From Oreohelix idahoensis (taxonomy: Eukaryota > Mollusca > Gastropoda > Stylommatophora > Oreohelicidae): a stretch of 64,000 nt of DNA. The first letter of the stretch is position 1. The number at the start of each line of letters is the position of its first letter. The stretch lies in contig JAMPIV010019835.1 of NCBI GenBank assembly GCA_024509875.1, forward strand, positions 62,001 through 126,000, in the 5' to 3' direction. The position numbers were made by a program, and so were the translations under genes. The notes beneath the pieces were generated by a model, which had not been told where the DNA came from, ran no database searches, and was given only the letters and a program-made list of their open reading frames with translations. Below are positions 10,246-20,759 of the stretch, piece by piece.

Positions 10246-11142
10246 TACCGTATTTACTCGAGTACACGTCGATCCGACTGTAAGTCGACTACTAGACTTT
10301 AGGACTTGAAAAGCTTCCAAAATGAATGACCCGATTATAAGTCGAACGAGTATTACGTCGATTCCAGTCTCCCGCATTACACTGGAATTTACACAGCTTT
10401 CTGCAAATTCTGGCACTTTCAGCTCAATCCTTTCCCATTTAAAACACCTGACATCACCTGCCTGGAAAGCCTAACGTCCTGTTAAAAACGGCCAACATCA
10501 CCCTCTGAATACTGGAGTGCGTTTCAAAGACAGAAATGCGGGAAACTATTGAAGAAGTTGTGATATTGATGAAGCAATGGAGACTGTCAAAAAAACATAC
10601 TCCATTTGCAATTAGTGAATTTGTAGAAAACCCTGAACCTAAACGCACCTTAGATCTAGATGCTGCATCTTATTATTACTTCAGTTTATTCACAAGTAAA
10701 GCATTTTAGCAAATATGTTCAGTAAAAACAAGGAAAAATCGGGATAAAATTCTCATTTACTAAATGCTGGTGTGTTTACAATAAATAATTTAAATAGCTG
10801 TGTATGCCAGGTGTACGCATGACAGGATGTATGAAAGCATGATGGAAATTTTTTATTTATATCGTTTGGATCGAGTGTATGTTTTTATTTTAATAATTGA
10901 CACAATTAACAGCCATATAAAATTGATGTATTACTGAAGATATTTTGATAAAAACATTTAATGAAGCAGCAAGTTTATATCCAAGGGATGCCAGTTTGCA
11001 GCAGGAAGCAACAGTGACCATTTCATGAATCTTGTTTTTTCTTTTGGTGTTTTTTGACTCGACTATAAGTGAGGGCCACGTTTTATAAGGTCCAAAGTGG
11101 GAATACATTTCTCGACTTATACTCAAGTGTATAAGGTATATG
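10246..11142. mobile_element. TIR element with ACCGTATTTACTCGAGT-like ends
   Basis: The left end 'accgtatttactcgagta' and the right end 'tactcaagtgtataaggtat' are imperfect inverses, and 'cgac..taagtcga' motifs recur next to both. Short remnants of open frames lie inside (for example 10536-10706, REIEEV-like) but no transposase is recognisable. It is probably a decayed DNA transposon of unknown superfamily. Confidence 0.55.
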
Positions 11143-11173
11143 AATATAGTGATGGATTGACATAATAAAAGTG

Positions 11174-11655
11174 GAGGGTGCCCAAATGGCAGAGTGGTTA
11201 GTATGGTTGCTTCTCGAGGCTAATGGACTGGGTTCAAAGCCAGGTCATGTCACACCCTAGTCGACCAGGTTAAGGTAGTTCCATAGCAGATACTACTGTA
11301 GGGGAGTGAAGTGTTAGAGACTTCACCATACTAGATCCAGCTTCGAGAGGTTAGGTGGCTAGTTCCCTTTCTTGCTGCTTTTGCCTTCCTTAACTCATAG
11401 AGTCTGGTACCCATTTACAGCTGGGTAGACGACATGATTTCATGTTTTGAACCTGGTACCTTTGCAGCAAGAGGCCAGCGCTCTAACCACTCTACCCATC
11501 TGTAAAAATGGGTTACCTGATTTTGTTGTTCGTTTAGAGAAGGAAAAGACAGGAGGAATCAGAACTGGTCACCCGCACCTCACAAAGTTGAGACCCAGTA
11601 TAGATAAAGTTTCTAACACTTCATTGCCTATACTAGTATCTGCTATGGGATTACA
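11174..11655. mobile_element. tRNA-derived SINE 1: inverted head-to-head pair plus a tRNA-like head
   Basis: 11174-11260 has a tRNA-like head with A-box-like 'tggcagagtggttag' and B-box-like 'gggttcaaagcc'. 11275-11495 is a minus-strand SINE 1 (its own head reads antisense at 'gagcgctggcctcttgctgc'). 11505-11655 is a plus-strand SINE 1 body ('gtctctaacacttcac...tagcagatactagta' pattern). The two bodies face away from a short centre, forming a long inverted repeat. Confidence 0.65.
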
Positions 11656-11689
11656 ATAATTTGTTGCTGTTGTTGTTGCTTACTACTCA

Positions 11690-11900
11690 ATGGAGGAAGA
11701 GGTGAGAAAAAGATGTTAGCGCATTAAAAAAGAAAGATCTTGAGGAAACCAGCAAGTAGCATTGAAGGTAGTCATCACTCTGGAATCTCCAGTGTAAAAG
11801 AAAAAGAGGGAGATTCAAAAACGCATGGAGAAGATAAATGGAGTTAGTCGTAAAAAGGATAGAGAAGACAAAGAAAGAACTTAAAATGGGTGGCACAGTA
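11690..11900 (+). mobile_element. LINE family C 3' fragment
   Basis: A diverged plus-strand match to 23950-24150: 'gaggaaaccagcaagtagcattg', 'ctggaatctccag', 'aaacgcatggagaag'. Confidence 0.6.
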
Positions 11901-11905
11901 CAGGG

Positions 11906-12230
11906 AGGAGCCACGGTAGTGCAGTGGTTAGTGCACTGGCTTCCTAGCTGTGTGGTCCATGTTTCGATCCCCAGTTGAGGTGGGATTTTTTAGACAGCCT
12001 ATGGCTCCGGGGTTGACCCAGCCTCATGAATTTGGTACCAGAGCAACTCTGGGAAGGTTAAGGCAGCCGGCGTGTTGTTGATCACATCACCCCTAGTGTG
12101 CCGACGATCTATAAAATATGGGCTTAACACCATATTCCCAATATGCCTCAGTGGGTGTGTAATGGGATCATTTACCTTACAGTACAGGGAGGCTTGGTGT
12201 GAACTGATTGAAGGCCTTAGCTCCACAGGG
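11906..12230 (+). mobile_element. tRNA-derived SINE 2, near complete
   Basis: A tRNA-like head with A box 'agtgcagtggttagtgcactgg' and B box 'gtttcgatcccc' is followed by a conserved body 'aggtgggattttttagac', 'gacccagcctcatgaat', 'ccagagcaactctgg', 'aatatgcctcagtgggtgt'. Other copies: 60550-60830, 63826-64000 (antisense) and a fragment at 47800. Confidence 0.85.
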
Positions 12231-12284
12231 GGCGTAAAGGATAATAATGATGACGAGGAAAGCTACTTAAAATATCACTTGATA

Positions 12285-12470
12285 TTCCTTAGCATGAAAC
12301 CCACAGGGAAAGAGGTAAAAGAGAAAGGTGTTTTGGTATAAGTGATTGAGGTGAAGCCGAGAGTCTGTCACAATAAATATGGGAATGGAGGTAGGTGTTT
12401 TGGTATAACTGATTGAGATGAAACCCAGAGCCTGCCATAATAAACATGAGAATCCCACACACAGAAATGA
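12285..12470. repeat. Two-copy tandem repeat of about 76 bp
   Basis: 'aaaggtgttttggtataagtg ... cagagtctg-ccacaataa..atg' occurs twice in a row with several substitutions. A poly-A run follows at 12477-12492. Bases 12493-12633 hold no other feature. Confidence 0.65.
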
Positions 12471-12633
12471 ACAACTAAAAAAAAAAAAAAAAGTATGATC
12501 AGAGTATGTGGTAAAGCTTCCATCATTATTCTGGACTCTGAAAGATATGAGTACCTGATTGTTATGTATGTTTAAAAGAGCAGTCAAGTAAAGCACTTTG
12601 GTATTAATAATCGTTATTTAAATTTTATTCAAG

Positions 12634-12858
12634 AGTCAAATATCGTCCCAATTGGGTATCATCCACCGTGGAGCTGTGAAGGCTCTCCAGACATTTGTAA
12701 ATCAGCTCCCATACCAGGACCTCAGAGAAGGCCTGCCATCTCACTACCATAAACTTTCTCTGTTGCTGCGGCAACTGACTGCGCTTAATGCCCTCACGAA
12801 ACAAGGGAAGCCATCTGAAGGAGACGGAAGATTGTTGGCAGTTCTGGATAAGGTTGAG
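12634..12858 (+). CDS. KIAA0753: Moonraker/KIAA0753 homologue exon with the HRGA block
   Basis: Seventy-five codons in phase 0 on both sides: acceptor 'ttttattcaag', donor 'gttgag|gtaagt'. It begins SQISSQLGIIHRGAVKALQT and continues with LREGLPSHYHKLSLLLRQLT and the end LLAVLDKVE. The block HRGA-V/I-K/R-ALQ-x-FV, followed about 25 residues later by an L-x-x-L-I/L-RQL helix, is the best-conserved part I recall of the human protein (SRLAAAHRGAIRALQMFVTQ) and identifies the gene. An ORF on the opposite strand over the same bases is a shadow. This is the firmest exon in the gene. Confidence 0.93.
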
Positions 12859-12929
12859 GTAAGTAGCTTTCTCGTTTTTATTTTGTGAACAAAACAATGT
12901 GACCTAAATAAAAGGACCACTGCACCCTC

Positions 12930-13225
12930 AAGGTGAAGGACATGAGGTTGTACGTGGGACTGGCAACCTCATTGTAAAGAACGATTTGCCTCAGAAACTG
13001 CCGCTGTAAGAGCATGTGAAGGTTTGGTGAAGGTTTCTTACAAGGGGATCACCTTCAGTGGTGGCTCTATGCTCCGTAAGGGGACCAGCTTGCAGTAGTG
13101 GTTTAAGTGGCAGTTTGTTTTACATGGAGAGGTTGCTGGTGCCATGCACAGCCTCATTTTAGTCACTTTGTATGATCTGGCTGAGGCTGTTCTTTCTTTA
13201 CCACCCGGGAACAGCACAGGGCTTT
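12930..13225 (+). repeat. Repeat X copy, plus orientation
   Basis: The body is read in the orientation opposite to most copies: 'aaactgccgctgtaagagcatgtgaaggtt', 'acaaggggatcacc', 'gtggctctatgctccgtaagg'. Confidence 0.6.
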
Positions 13226-13234
13226 GTTGGATAT

Positions 13235-13400
13235 CATCATCATCTCAACCCGTAACTCGTCATGGGTCGTAGGGGTGCCATGGTGGAAGCATCATCAGCA
13301 GACAGGGTCCTCCACTGCTCTCTATCCTCAGCAGTGCATACAAGTGTGGAAAAACCGTGCCCTGTCCATTCTTTGATGTTATCAGCCCGGGATTTTCTTT
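13235..13400 (-). mobile_element. LINE 3' fragment, family F
   Basis: The minus strand reads in one frame NIKEWTGHGFSTLVCTAEDR then EQWRTLSADDASTMAPL. This matches the C-terminal ends of RTE-like LINE proteins I know from other invertebrates. It is seen only once here. Confidence 0.6.
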
Positions 13401-14967
13401 GTTGGATATACTAACTGTAAATTGTACTTTTATCTATTCATTTTTGAGATATCCCACATTAACCCTTTCACAACGACGGGTTTTTCATTCCAAATGACAC
13501 CATTTTCAGCTTAGTTCGTTCCCCTGAATGACAGGATAATTGTAATTTTAGGGGTCATATTTTTAATTTGACTGTAAACAGTTTATCGTAAAAGGAAACC
13601 CATTAAAAGTATTGTTAAGGATAGATTTGGGATGCAGATAAAATAGTGTGGCATGAAACTACACGCTAGCACATTTCCAATTTTATGTGAGGAATTGTGT
13701 TCGCCTGTAGTCAAACTACTGTTTGCACGAAGCGTTAAACCCGTGGTGAGCGAGGCGTTCACTCGTGATGAGCAACGGTAAAATAGTGACGTTTTTTTGG
13801 TCACATGTCGTGGGGTTCAGTGTGTGAATTAATTGGCCTTCCGTTTTTGTGTTTGCGTCCGAGAGAGATGTAAATTTTCGAGCTCTGGGATAATGGAGAG
13901 TGATAAATATATCCATTGTGGCATTATTGATTTTAGGAGACCACCACGTTATGTGCAAGATGGTTCACAAACTTATCTAGAAGTTCATACCATAAATTAC
14001 TATAAGTAACTTTGAGATAATGAGGCAACTAATATTTTGTTTGGCCTGATTTCTTCTGCCGCATTACTTTGCTTTTCGTGGATTGCCCGAACCTTTAGTA
14101 CAATGGCCAGGATTGAGTGGAGATGAGAGGAGTGTATTATTATCATATTATTGCCACTTAAAGATGCCTAACGTTTGAACCTTATTGACGGACGAGGGAT
14201 AATCTACTACGCTTATCCATTGCCATGTACTTTTGATGTTTTGATGGACGTTATTGTGAAGTGACTTTATGTATTAAATGTCAACCATGTTGTCCCGTGG
14301 ACCTGTTCACCTACCGGCTTTGTTATGTGTACTGACCATAATGTCCTGAATGAACACCTGCTATCATTCGCGTATACATGCATGATCCTCTAATTTATCC
14401 CACCGTAACACCATATAATTTGGTGGCCAGTATGGTTTTGGATCGATACTTTCATCAGGACATGGTTTTCAAATTCACGTGAGCAAGTATACCTTCGTAC
14501 TTTGCAAATTTACAGCTGCCATTTAATCTGTATATTTGATCGTCACTCCTGTTCAACGTGTTATTGTAAACACACCACTTCGTGAACTCAGTCATTATCA
14601 AGGGGTCCAGTTGGATAACGAACTTTGCCACTGCGCATGTCCAATGTTCCAGTTTCAATGTCCTATTGTTCGCTGTAACGTTCAAAATTGTAATTTCAAG
14701 CCAACCAGTTTACAAGTTTATTTCGTGTTCCAGTTTACATCACAACGTTTGTAAGAAGATTTCAAGTTTCAAGTCTATGCCACGGCGATGTCAAGTTATT
14801 TTGTGCCAAGTCAACACAACGTCTCGAGGTCTGCACAGTTTATAATGCCCATCTGACTGCGACCGTGTATTTGTTTACATTTCATCCGTGCCTCACTTGT
14901 ATTGAGGGACAGTGTTGTTCCAGTGTGATTCTGAACCAGACTACACAAACTCTGACCCTGAATCTGG

Positions 14968-15118
14968 GTAATCTTTACATTTAGTGCCGTCGAGTATGTA
15001 TAATATATGTATTGAGTCAGCATTAGAGTTAGGGTAACCCTAAACCTAACCTCAACTCTAAATGGTACGAAAATACACATATTAAACATACTCGACGGCA
15101 CTAAAGGTAAAGATTACA
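14968..15118. mobile_element. Short hairpin MITE
   Basis: The arm 'taatctttacatttagtgcc gtcgagtatgt' at 14968 is mirrored by 'acatactcgacggcactaaaggtaaagatta' ending at 15118. Both arms are about 40 bp, around a short loop rich in ctaaccct-like text. Confidence 0.75.
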
Positions 15119-15194
15119 AGAATCTCAGTAAAAAGAGTTGTCAGAATCATTCAAGTTGAATAAATTCAACTCAAACAAGAATTTTCATGCTCTT

Positions 15195-15345
15195 TTTCCA
15201 CAAGATGTTTATGGTTCAGCGGTATGGCAACGTCCATGTTTGTAACATTCCTTCAAACGCTGACGCCCGGGTTTGAACCATGAAAACCTGGTCGCCAGTA
15301 CAACGCCGTAGTCATTACACCAGCGCGTCTGGTCCTTTTAAAATA
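15195..15345. repeat. tRNA-like SINE fragment
   Basis: 'ggttcagcggtatggcaacg' and 'gggtttgaaccat' look like tRNA A and B box regions, with an antisense-like partner 'gtaatgactacggcg' downstream. No cloverleaf closes, so it is not called as a tRNA gene. Confidence 0.35.
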
Positions 15346-15605
15346 GGACGTACGCCGTACGCTGAATGGGAACGGGTTAAACTGCTGTTTGCGGCTATGT
15401 CTTATTGTTTAAACTTCTGAGTTTCAACTTTATTTTGGAATTTGTAAGCTTATCTAACAAGTGTTAGCTACTAGAAGCTACGTCGTCTAATAATTCTTTT
15501 TTTCACTAATCAGAAATAGGCAAATTAATTATTTTGTATGAAAAAAATTTAATGGCTTAATTTATTGTGAATAAAAATTAAACTGTTTAATAAGTTAAAT
15601 ATGAT

Positions 15606-15850
15606 AAAAAATAATACGGGACTCTTTCGAGGCCCCGTAATTGGATTGAATACACTTTAAACCTTTAAGTACTTGGATAACTGTGGCAATTCTAGAGCTA
15701 ATGCATACTTACCAAGCTCCAACCCTCATGGAACAAGCACTTTTATTAGTTCAAAACCTTTCGGCAAATGCTGCTTCACAGGGCTATGTGTGTGGTTTCC
15801 CCAGAAAGGGGGCCTCCCAGTAAGGGCGATGATGCAGAGTTGGATGTCAG
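15606..15850 (+). pseudogene. Scrambled 18S rRNA-derived fragments
   Basis: 15606-15665 matches the 18S segment 'acgggactctttcgaggccc cgtaattgga' (normally around nt 510-575). 15668-15765 matches 'tacttggataactgtggc aattctagagctaat ... cttttattagttcaaaacc' (normally around nt 130-220). A weaker match to the late 18S 'cccagtaagcgcgagtcatc' region follows near 15810. The first two pieces lie in the wrong order and carry substitutions, so this is a non-functional relic. Positions in 18S are from memory. Confidence 0.75.
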
Positions 15851-16114
15851 TTCAAACGATGTGCACTGGCGCAGTCATCTCACGACACTATTATATGGAC
15901 GTGAGTTAAAGCATACATATATGCATGGGGTGGCAGGGAAAGCAAACCCGTAAAAATTGGATGTGTTGGGCCAAAAGGTGCAGCTCAGCTGTAAACTATG
16001 ACACAACGTACATACCGCTCAAAAAAGGTCAGCATGTAAGAGTGAGTTATGGTCAAGTGAACGCAAACAACAAACAACTACAATTAGTCTATAAAAAAAT
16101 TTTTTTTTAATTTA

Positions 16115-16335
16115 TAAGTAAAAGAAATAGTGCTTGCCTCTCATGGAACAATTATCAGGTTCCTGATTCAAAACCTGCTAGTCATGCTCCAGTTCTGCAG
16201 CTGTAAGTGCATACTTGAGTTCGGGCAGACAAAGGCAGTGAGGAAGGGAATCGGTCACCCCGCTTCATGAAGCTGGACCTAGTGTGACAGTCTCTAACAC
16301 TCCACTCCCCTACTGCAGCATTTACTATGGGACTA
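16115..16335 (+). mobile_element. SINE 1 copy, 5' end decayed
   Basis: The SINE 1 body can be followed: 'ttctgcagctgtaagtg', 'gaatcggtcacccc', 'agtctctaacactccactcc', 'tttactatgggactatg'. The tRNA-like head is barely visible. Confidence 0.6.
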
Positions 16336-16520
16336 TGTCAGAAATGGTGGGATGTTATGTGTAAAGGTCCTATCATTTGCTTGGCCAACAGATGTTAGGG
16401 AGTTTCCCAGTAGTATTAAACGTTGAGTAAGTATTCAAATGCTATCAATTAACTGAATCAAATATGCTAGGGGTCTGTTCGAAATGTAGAATACATGAGT
16501 GCAACTTATGAACACAAGTA

Positions 16521-17095
16521 CAAGGGCTATTCCAAAATCAACCTCCGATTGGCTGGTAAAAATTTAAAAAAATTGACAATAACATCTAAATACATACAAA
16601 AGTTACATACATCACTGCTTTACTTTTCCACATAGTCACCACCCAAATTCAGGCACTTGTCGTACCATGGCACGAGTTTTTGTAACCCCTGGTCAAGGAA
16701 CGGTGCTGCCAGGGTACTTAGCCAGTTGTTGACTCCATCCATGAGCTCCTCGGTGGTGTCGAAACGCCGGGTAGCCAGCAAGACCTTCATCTTGCCGAAG
16801 AGATGATAATCGCTTGGTGCCAAGTCCGGGTTGTAAGGGGGGTGATTGAAAATTTCCCACTTAAACTGCTCAAGTGGATGGAGTCAACAACTGGCTAAGT
16901 ACCCTGGCGGCACCGTTCTTTGACCAGGGGTTACAAAAACTCATGCCATGGTACGACAAGTGCCTGCATTTGGGTGGTGACCATGTGGAAAAGTAAAGCA
17001 GTGATGTATGTAACTTTTATATGTATTTAGATATTATTGTCAATTTTTAAAAATTTTTACTAGCCAATCGGAGGTTGATTTTGGAATAGCCCTCG
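16521..17095. mobile_element. Palindromic mariner derivative with TA target duplication
   Basis: Bounded by TA (16519-16520 and 17096-17097). The left 222 bases reappear inverted at 16872-17095, starting from the end c(a/g)agggctattccaaaatc. The minus strand of the left arm encodes the C-terminal piece of a mariner transposase (PPYNPDLAPSDYHLFGKMKV, then a C-terminal helix ending GGDYVEK). The right arm carries the same C-terminus on the plus strand. The 129-base centre holds the SPD-x-APSD region once. The inner part of the gene and the other original end are gone. Confidence 0.85.
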
Positions 17096-17097
17096 TA

Positions 17098-17703
17098 CTT
17101 TGAATAATAACCCTCTTATTCCGGTGGTAGACGACTTGATAATTTATTGAATAAAACAGTTGGTTGAACAAGACACTCCAGTTTTATAATACATTATAGT
17201 TCCATTACGATGTTCATTCTTGCAACTTTAATATCAGGGAACATAGGCCACAGCCTGGTGCTAACATACACCTGCATCGTCGTCTGCTACTTCATCGTGA
17301 TGATACTCACGAAGCATAGATAAGAAAATTCAATGGTACAAAGGCTGTCTGCCCTTTTAATAACGCGCACTTATATGTGTGCAGAGCACAAAATCCACAA
17401 ATGGCTAATATGCCATATATCGAATTAATCCTACCTCAAAACACTAAGAAACACTTCATGAACGCTCAAAGGCATATTGCAGACTCACACATATCAATGG
17501 CCATGCAACACATCCAAGAGTGGCTTTGCTACACCAAAAGAAGGAACACTTCTTGAATGCTCAAAAGGTGTAACGCAGACTGAATATTCTTCAAAGTCAT
17601 CGTCATACCTAGTAACATTACGTCAACCTCTTGCGCACCTCATATTAATTTATGTATGCAGTTGGGGGATGCGACGTGGTGCAAAAACCCTGTTAAAAAC
17701 CAA
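17098..17703. other. Intron sequence without recognised genes
   Basis: It includes two diverged copies of a motif 'aacacttc(a/t)tgaa(c/t)gctcaaa' about 90 bp apart (17449 and 17546). Nothing else is recognised. Confidence 0.4.
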
Positions 17704-17890
17704 TCCATCATTATCATCATCTTTATCATCATCTTCATCATCTTTATCATCATCATCTTCATCATCACCATCACCTTCTTCATAATTATCATCTTCTTAA
17801 GACATCATCATCATCTGCTTCATCATCTACATCACCATCATCATTTTCTTCTTCATCATCATCTTCATCATCACCATCTTCTTGATTCAC
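17704..17890. repeat. (TCA)n/(ATC)n microsatellite
   Basis: About 180 bp of tca/tct triplets, giving spurious polySer and polyIle frames. No repeat X body follows it clearly. Confidence 0.85.
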
Positions 17891-18054
17891 ACCACAAAGC
17901 GAACCCCAACAGACTACCGCTAAAAGAAATAGAGCAAGTGAACAGTTTGAAATTAAAATATAGAAACTTTGTAATTTTTATTTTAAAAATAAACGAACTA
18001 AATTACCTGTAGTGGTAATTAAAACTAACAAATTCTTTGTCTGGAAACCCCTAG

Positions 18055-18255
18055 GTAAAAGAAGCATAGAAAGGCAGAAAAACACAAGGAAACTGGAACT
18101 GGGGAACAGAAGTGAAAATGATGAGGATGACATGGAAAGAACTTGAGCGGATGGCATGGGACAGGAAGACTTGGCATGTGTTTGTTGAAGGCCTATGCTC
18201 CTTGTGGAGCTAATGGGTATTGACTGATTGATTGATTGACTGATTGATTGAAACT
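18055..18255 (+). mobile_element. LINE family C 3' end with (ATTG)n tail
   Basis: 'acatggaaagaacttgagcg', 'ggacaggaagacttggcatg' and 'ggagctaatgggtattgac' are followed by 'tgattgattgattgac'. Bases 18256-18609 contain only the acceptor tract of the next exon. Confidence 0.7.
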
Positions 18256-18609
18256 AAAAAAGGATCAATAACATTTTCTTTTTGTGCAGTATGCATGAAA
18301 ATGTAGGTGCGATTCATTGCAGTAGTGAGTAGAGGATAGGGTACTGCCATGTTGTAGAGCAGAAGTCAGCATCCAGTCTATCACAGTCTGCTGGTAGATC
18401 CAAGTAGATGATTTGGTAGATCTTTAGGCGACTGCGGGAAAAAAAAAAAAGAGGGACTTTTTAACATAGGGAAATTTAAGACTAGACCTGTCCTGCCGGC
18501 ATTTAAAACTGCAGTGTCCTCAGGATCAAAGGTACTTTTTCCACATTCCCAGTGAAAACTCTCGCTGGCTACTAAAATGTACTCTTCTTCCATTTGTCTC
18601 CCTTGATAG

Positions 18610-18889
18610 AATCTAAATGCAAAGTGGTGCCTGGAGCAAAAAAAGGTGGCCTCTGTGATGGATAAAAAAGAAAAGAAATTGGCAGTCACTAAAGAATGGG
18701 TTAGTGATACCAAAGTGGACAAGAATATTTTTGTCATGAAGAATCAGCCAGAGTTCAGATTTCCACTCGAAGCCAGCAAGCTGGTTACCCAGCCACCAAG
18801 ACAGCAGCAGCGACAGCAGATGCCGCGGGGACGACCTAAGAAACGAGCTGTGGGTAAAGAAAACAGAGTTGCTGGTCCAACATCATCTG
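18610..18889 (+). CDS. KIAA0753: Moonraker/KIAA0753 homologue exon
   Basis: The acceptor is 'catttgtctcccttgatag' and the donor is 'catctg|gtaggt'. It enters in phase 0, runs 93 codons and leaves one base. It starts NLNAKWCLEQKKVASVMDKK, continues KNIFVMKNQPEFRFPLEASK, and then a basic, low-complexity stretch with a glutamine run and the AT-hook-like core PRGRPKKRA. The basic segment is probably a disordered linker. The corresponding linker of the vertebrate protein is also basic and poorly conserved. A minus-strand ORF here is a shadow. Confidence 0.82.
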
Positions 18890-19019
18890 GTAGGTGATGA
18901 GTGGGTGCAGTGGTCATCAAGTTTCTTGTAATGGCTGTACATAATAGAGGAAAATTATCATCATTTTTCCTTATTTACTTATTTACATAATAGAGAAGTT
19001 AGAGGTTTTTATAAATGGA
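18890..19019. other. Intron spacer
   Basis: Donor region and AT-rich sequence only. Confidence 0.4.
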
Positions 19020-19285
19020 TGCTTGCATAGAATCATCATAGAATCATAATAGAATCATCATTATCATCACAGAATCATCATTATAATCATTATCATCATC
19101 ATAGAATCATCATTATCATAGAATTATCATCATAGAATCATAATTATCATAGAATCATCATCATAGAATCATCATTATCATAGAATCATCATAATTATCA
19201 TCATAGAATCATCATTATCATCAGAATCATTATCATCATAGAATCATTATCAACATAGAATAATCATTATCATCATTTTCCTTTG
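19020..19285. repeat. Irregular 'tagaatcatcattatcatca' tandem array
   Basis: About 260 bp built from an imperfect 12-24 bp motif combining 'atagaatca' and 'tcattatca'. It runs straight into a repeat X copy, so it is probably an expanded version of that repeat's triplet tail. Confidence 0.8.
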
Positions 19286-19540
19286 CACTCCCTATGGAGC
19301 ATGGATCCACCTTTGCAGCTTGTCCCTGTACAGAAAGCCTGCACCAAGCACTCACATGCTCTTGCAGAGATGATTTTTGTAGCAGCTTGTTTGACATGAT
19401 GAGGTTGCCAGTCCCATGCACCAACCTCATATTAGCCTTGTATGACATGCCTGAGGTTGCCAGCCTCATATTAGCCACCTTGTATGACATGATGAGGTTG
19501 CAGTTCTTTCTTTGTCTTATCAGAGAATGCCAGGAGCTAA
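19286..19540 (-). repeat. Repeat X copy
   Basis: The body 'ccctatggagcatggatccacc', 'cagaaagcctgcaccaagc' and 'tttgacatgatgaggttgcc' is present. The last segment (pattern 'tcatattagccttgtatgac') is duplicated in tandem. Confidence 0.65.
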
Positions 19541-19594
19541 AGGGGATCTTGCGTAGAATAGAAGTGGTATGACAAGATGTTTAATGTGAAATGT

Positions 19595-20000
19595 ACTTAC
19601 TTACTTAGTCTTTCCTCTACTACCCTGGGGTGAGGAGGTTTGCCAGAGAGAGAGCCATACTGTCCTATTGGCTGTCTTCCTCCTGGCCTGGTTCCAGTCT
19701 AATCCTCAGTCTAATGTTGTCCTCCCAGCGAACTGTGGGTCATTCTGGAGATCTGGGTCCCTGGCTTTTGGTTTCCTGCATTTGTCTTGATAGTCGATCT
19801 TCTTCCATTCTTCAGATATGGCAAACCATCGTAGTTGGGACTGTTCCAGTTGGGTCCTGCAGGGGCTGGGTTTTGAGGCTATGATGTATAGTCTGGTAGT
19901 GGACCATGTCTTTTCTTGTTACTTCTATTACCTTCCTGACAATATCTCATTTGGGTTGTGGGTTGTAGTCGTTGCCCATGACTTGCATCCATAAATCTCA
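19595..20000 (-). mobile_element. LINE family D 3' part with (TAAG)n-type tail
   Basis: A minus-strand match to 58445-58890. The antisense 'cttacttacttagtctttcc' marks the tail, and motifs corresponding to QSQLRWFGH.CR and PPGRP.VRWEDNI can be seen in damaged form. Confidence 0.65.
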
Positions 20001-20004
20001 TGGG

Positions 20005-20280
20005 AAACTGATGACAAGAACCCAACAATTGCTAGTGGAACAATTGCTAGATGAGAAGAAGACGCTGGAGATGGATATGACGCACATTGAGGAAACCTGT
20101 TGATAGCATTACAAGGCAGTCCTTGTTCTGGAATCTCCAGGGTCAGAGAGGCAGAGGGAGACCTAAAAACGCATGGAGACGAGAACTGGAGACAGACATG
20201 AAAGGGATGAGAAAGACAGAAGAATCTTGAGCTGATGGCACCGAACAAGAGGACATGTTATGAATATGTTGATGTCTTTC
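20005..20280 (+). mobile_element. LINE family C 3' part
   Basis: The plus strand carries 'ctgatgacaagaacccaac', 'gaggaaacctgttgatagc', 'ctggaatctccagggtcaga'. It directly abuts LINE D in the opposite orientation. Confidence 0.65.
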
Positions 20281-20355
20281 TTTGAGAAATGAAGAGTAAT
20301 AATTGAATGAATGAATTGTTGTAGCTGTGCACAGATCTTCTATTGCAGTGTTTCC

Positions 20356-20634
20356 CAGACTTTTTCAGGTCACTGCCCCCTTAGCTCCCAGAGCATATCC
20401 CCAGCGCCCCCTCTGTTTTCCTGGATTACATAAAATAAAAGTATAAAGAGCACCGTTGGTTATGCACTTGGCTTTAATGAAACTTTCCTCTGGCATATTA
20501 ACGTATCACTGATATCACGTTATCACTAGCCCACCTAAATACAGAGACAATCAAATCTGCAACAAAGCAAAGTTGGTCCTTTTTGAAACATCCTGCAGAT
20601 ATCTAATTGTGTCAGCTGCCAGTTGGGACCACTG
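20356..20634. mobile_element. hAT-like MITE candidate
   Basis: The left end CAGTGTTTCCCAGACTTTTT and the right end ...TGGGACCACTG are inverse in the manner of hAT transposons (consensus CAGTGGTTCCCAAACTT). No clear 8-bp target duplication is visible, so the right boundary is uncertain. Confidence 0.45.
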
Positions 20635-20759
20635 GTTCTGAAAAAAAATTTCCATAAATTACATTCCCTGTCCTGGGAATCGAACCCAGTTTAAAAACGG
20701 GGAAAATGCGATTGGATTAAATTGTTCCGTAATGTGTGCCGCGGTTTGAATTTAAAAAA

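Larger units (their letters stand above)
13459..15380. mobile_element. Possible decayed piggyBac-like element bounded by TTAA
   Basis: The left boundary TTAA-CCCTTTCACAACGACGGG and the right boundary CGCTGAATGGGAACGGG-TTAA are weakly inverted (about 60 percent of the first 17 bases by eye). No transposase is recognised inside. It contains a separate hairpin MITE and a tRNA-like SINE. This is a tentative grouping. The alternative is unrelated sequence with chance TTAA motifs. Confidence 0.3.

Noticed and set aside
15195..15345. tRNA gene
   Set aside because: No cloverleaf with paired acceptor stem could be drawn. It and the other tRNA-like texts belong to SINE heads.
15606..15850. Functional 18S rRNA gene
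   Set aside because: Only short pieces are present, in the wrong order and with substitutions.
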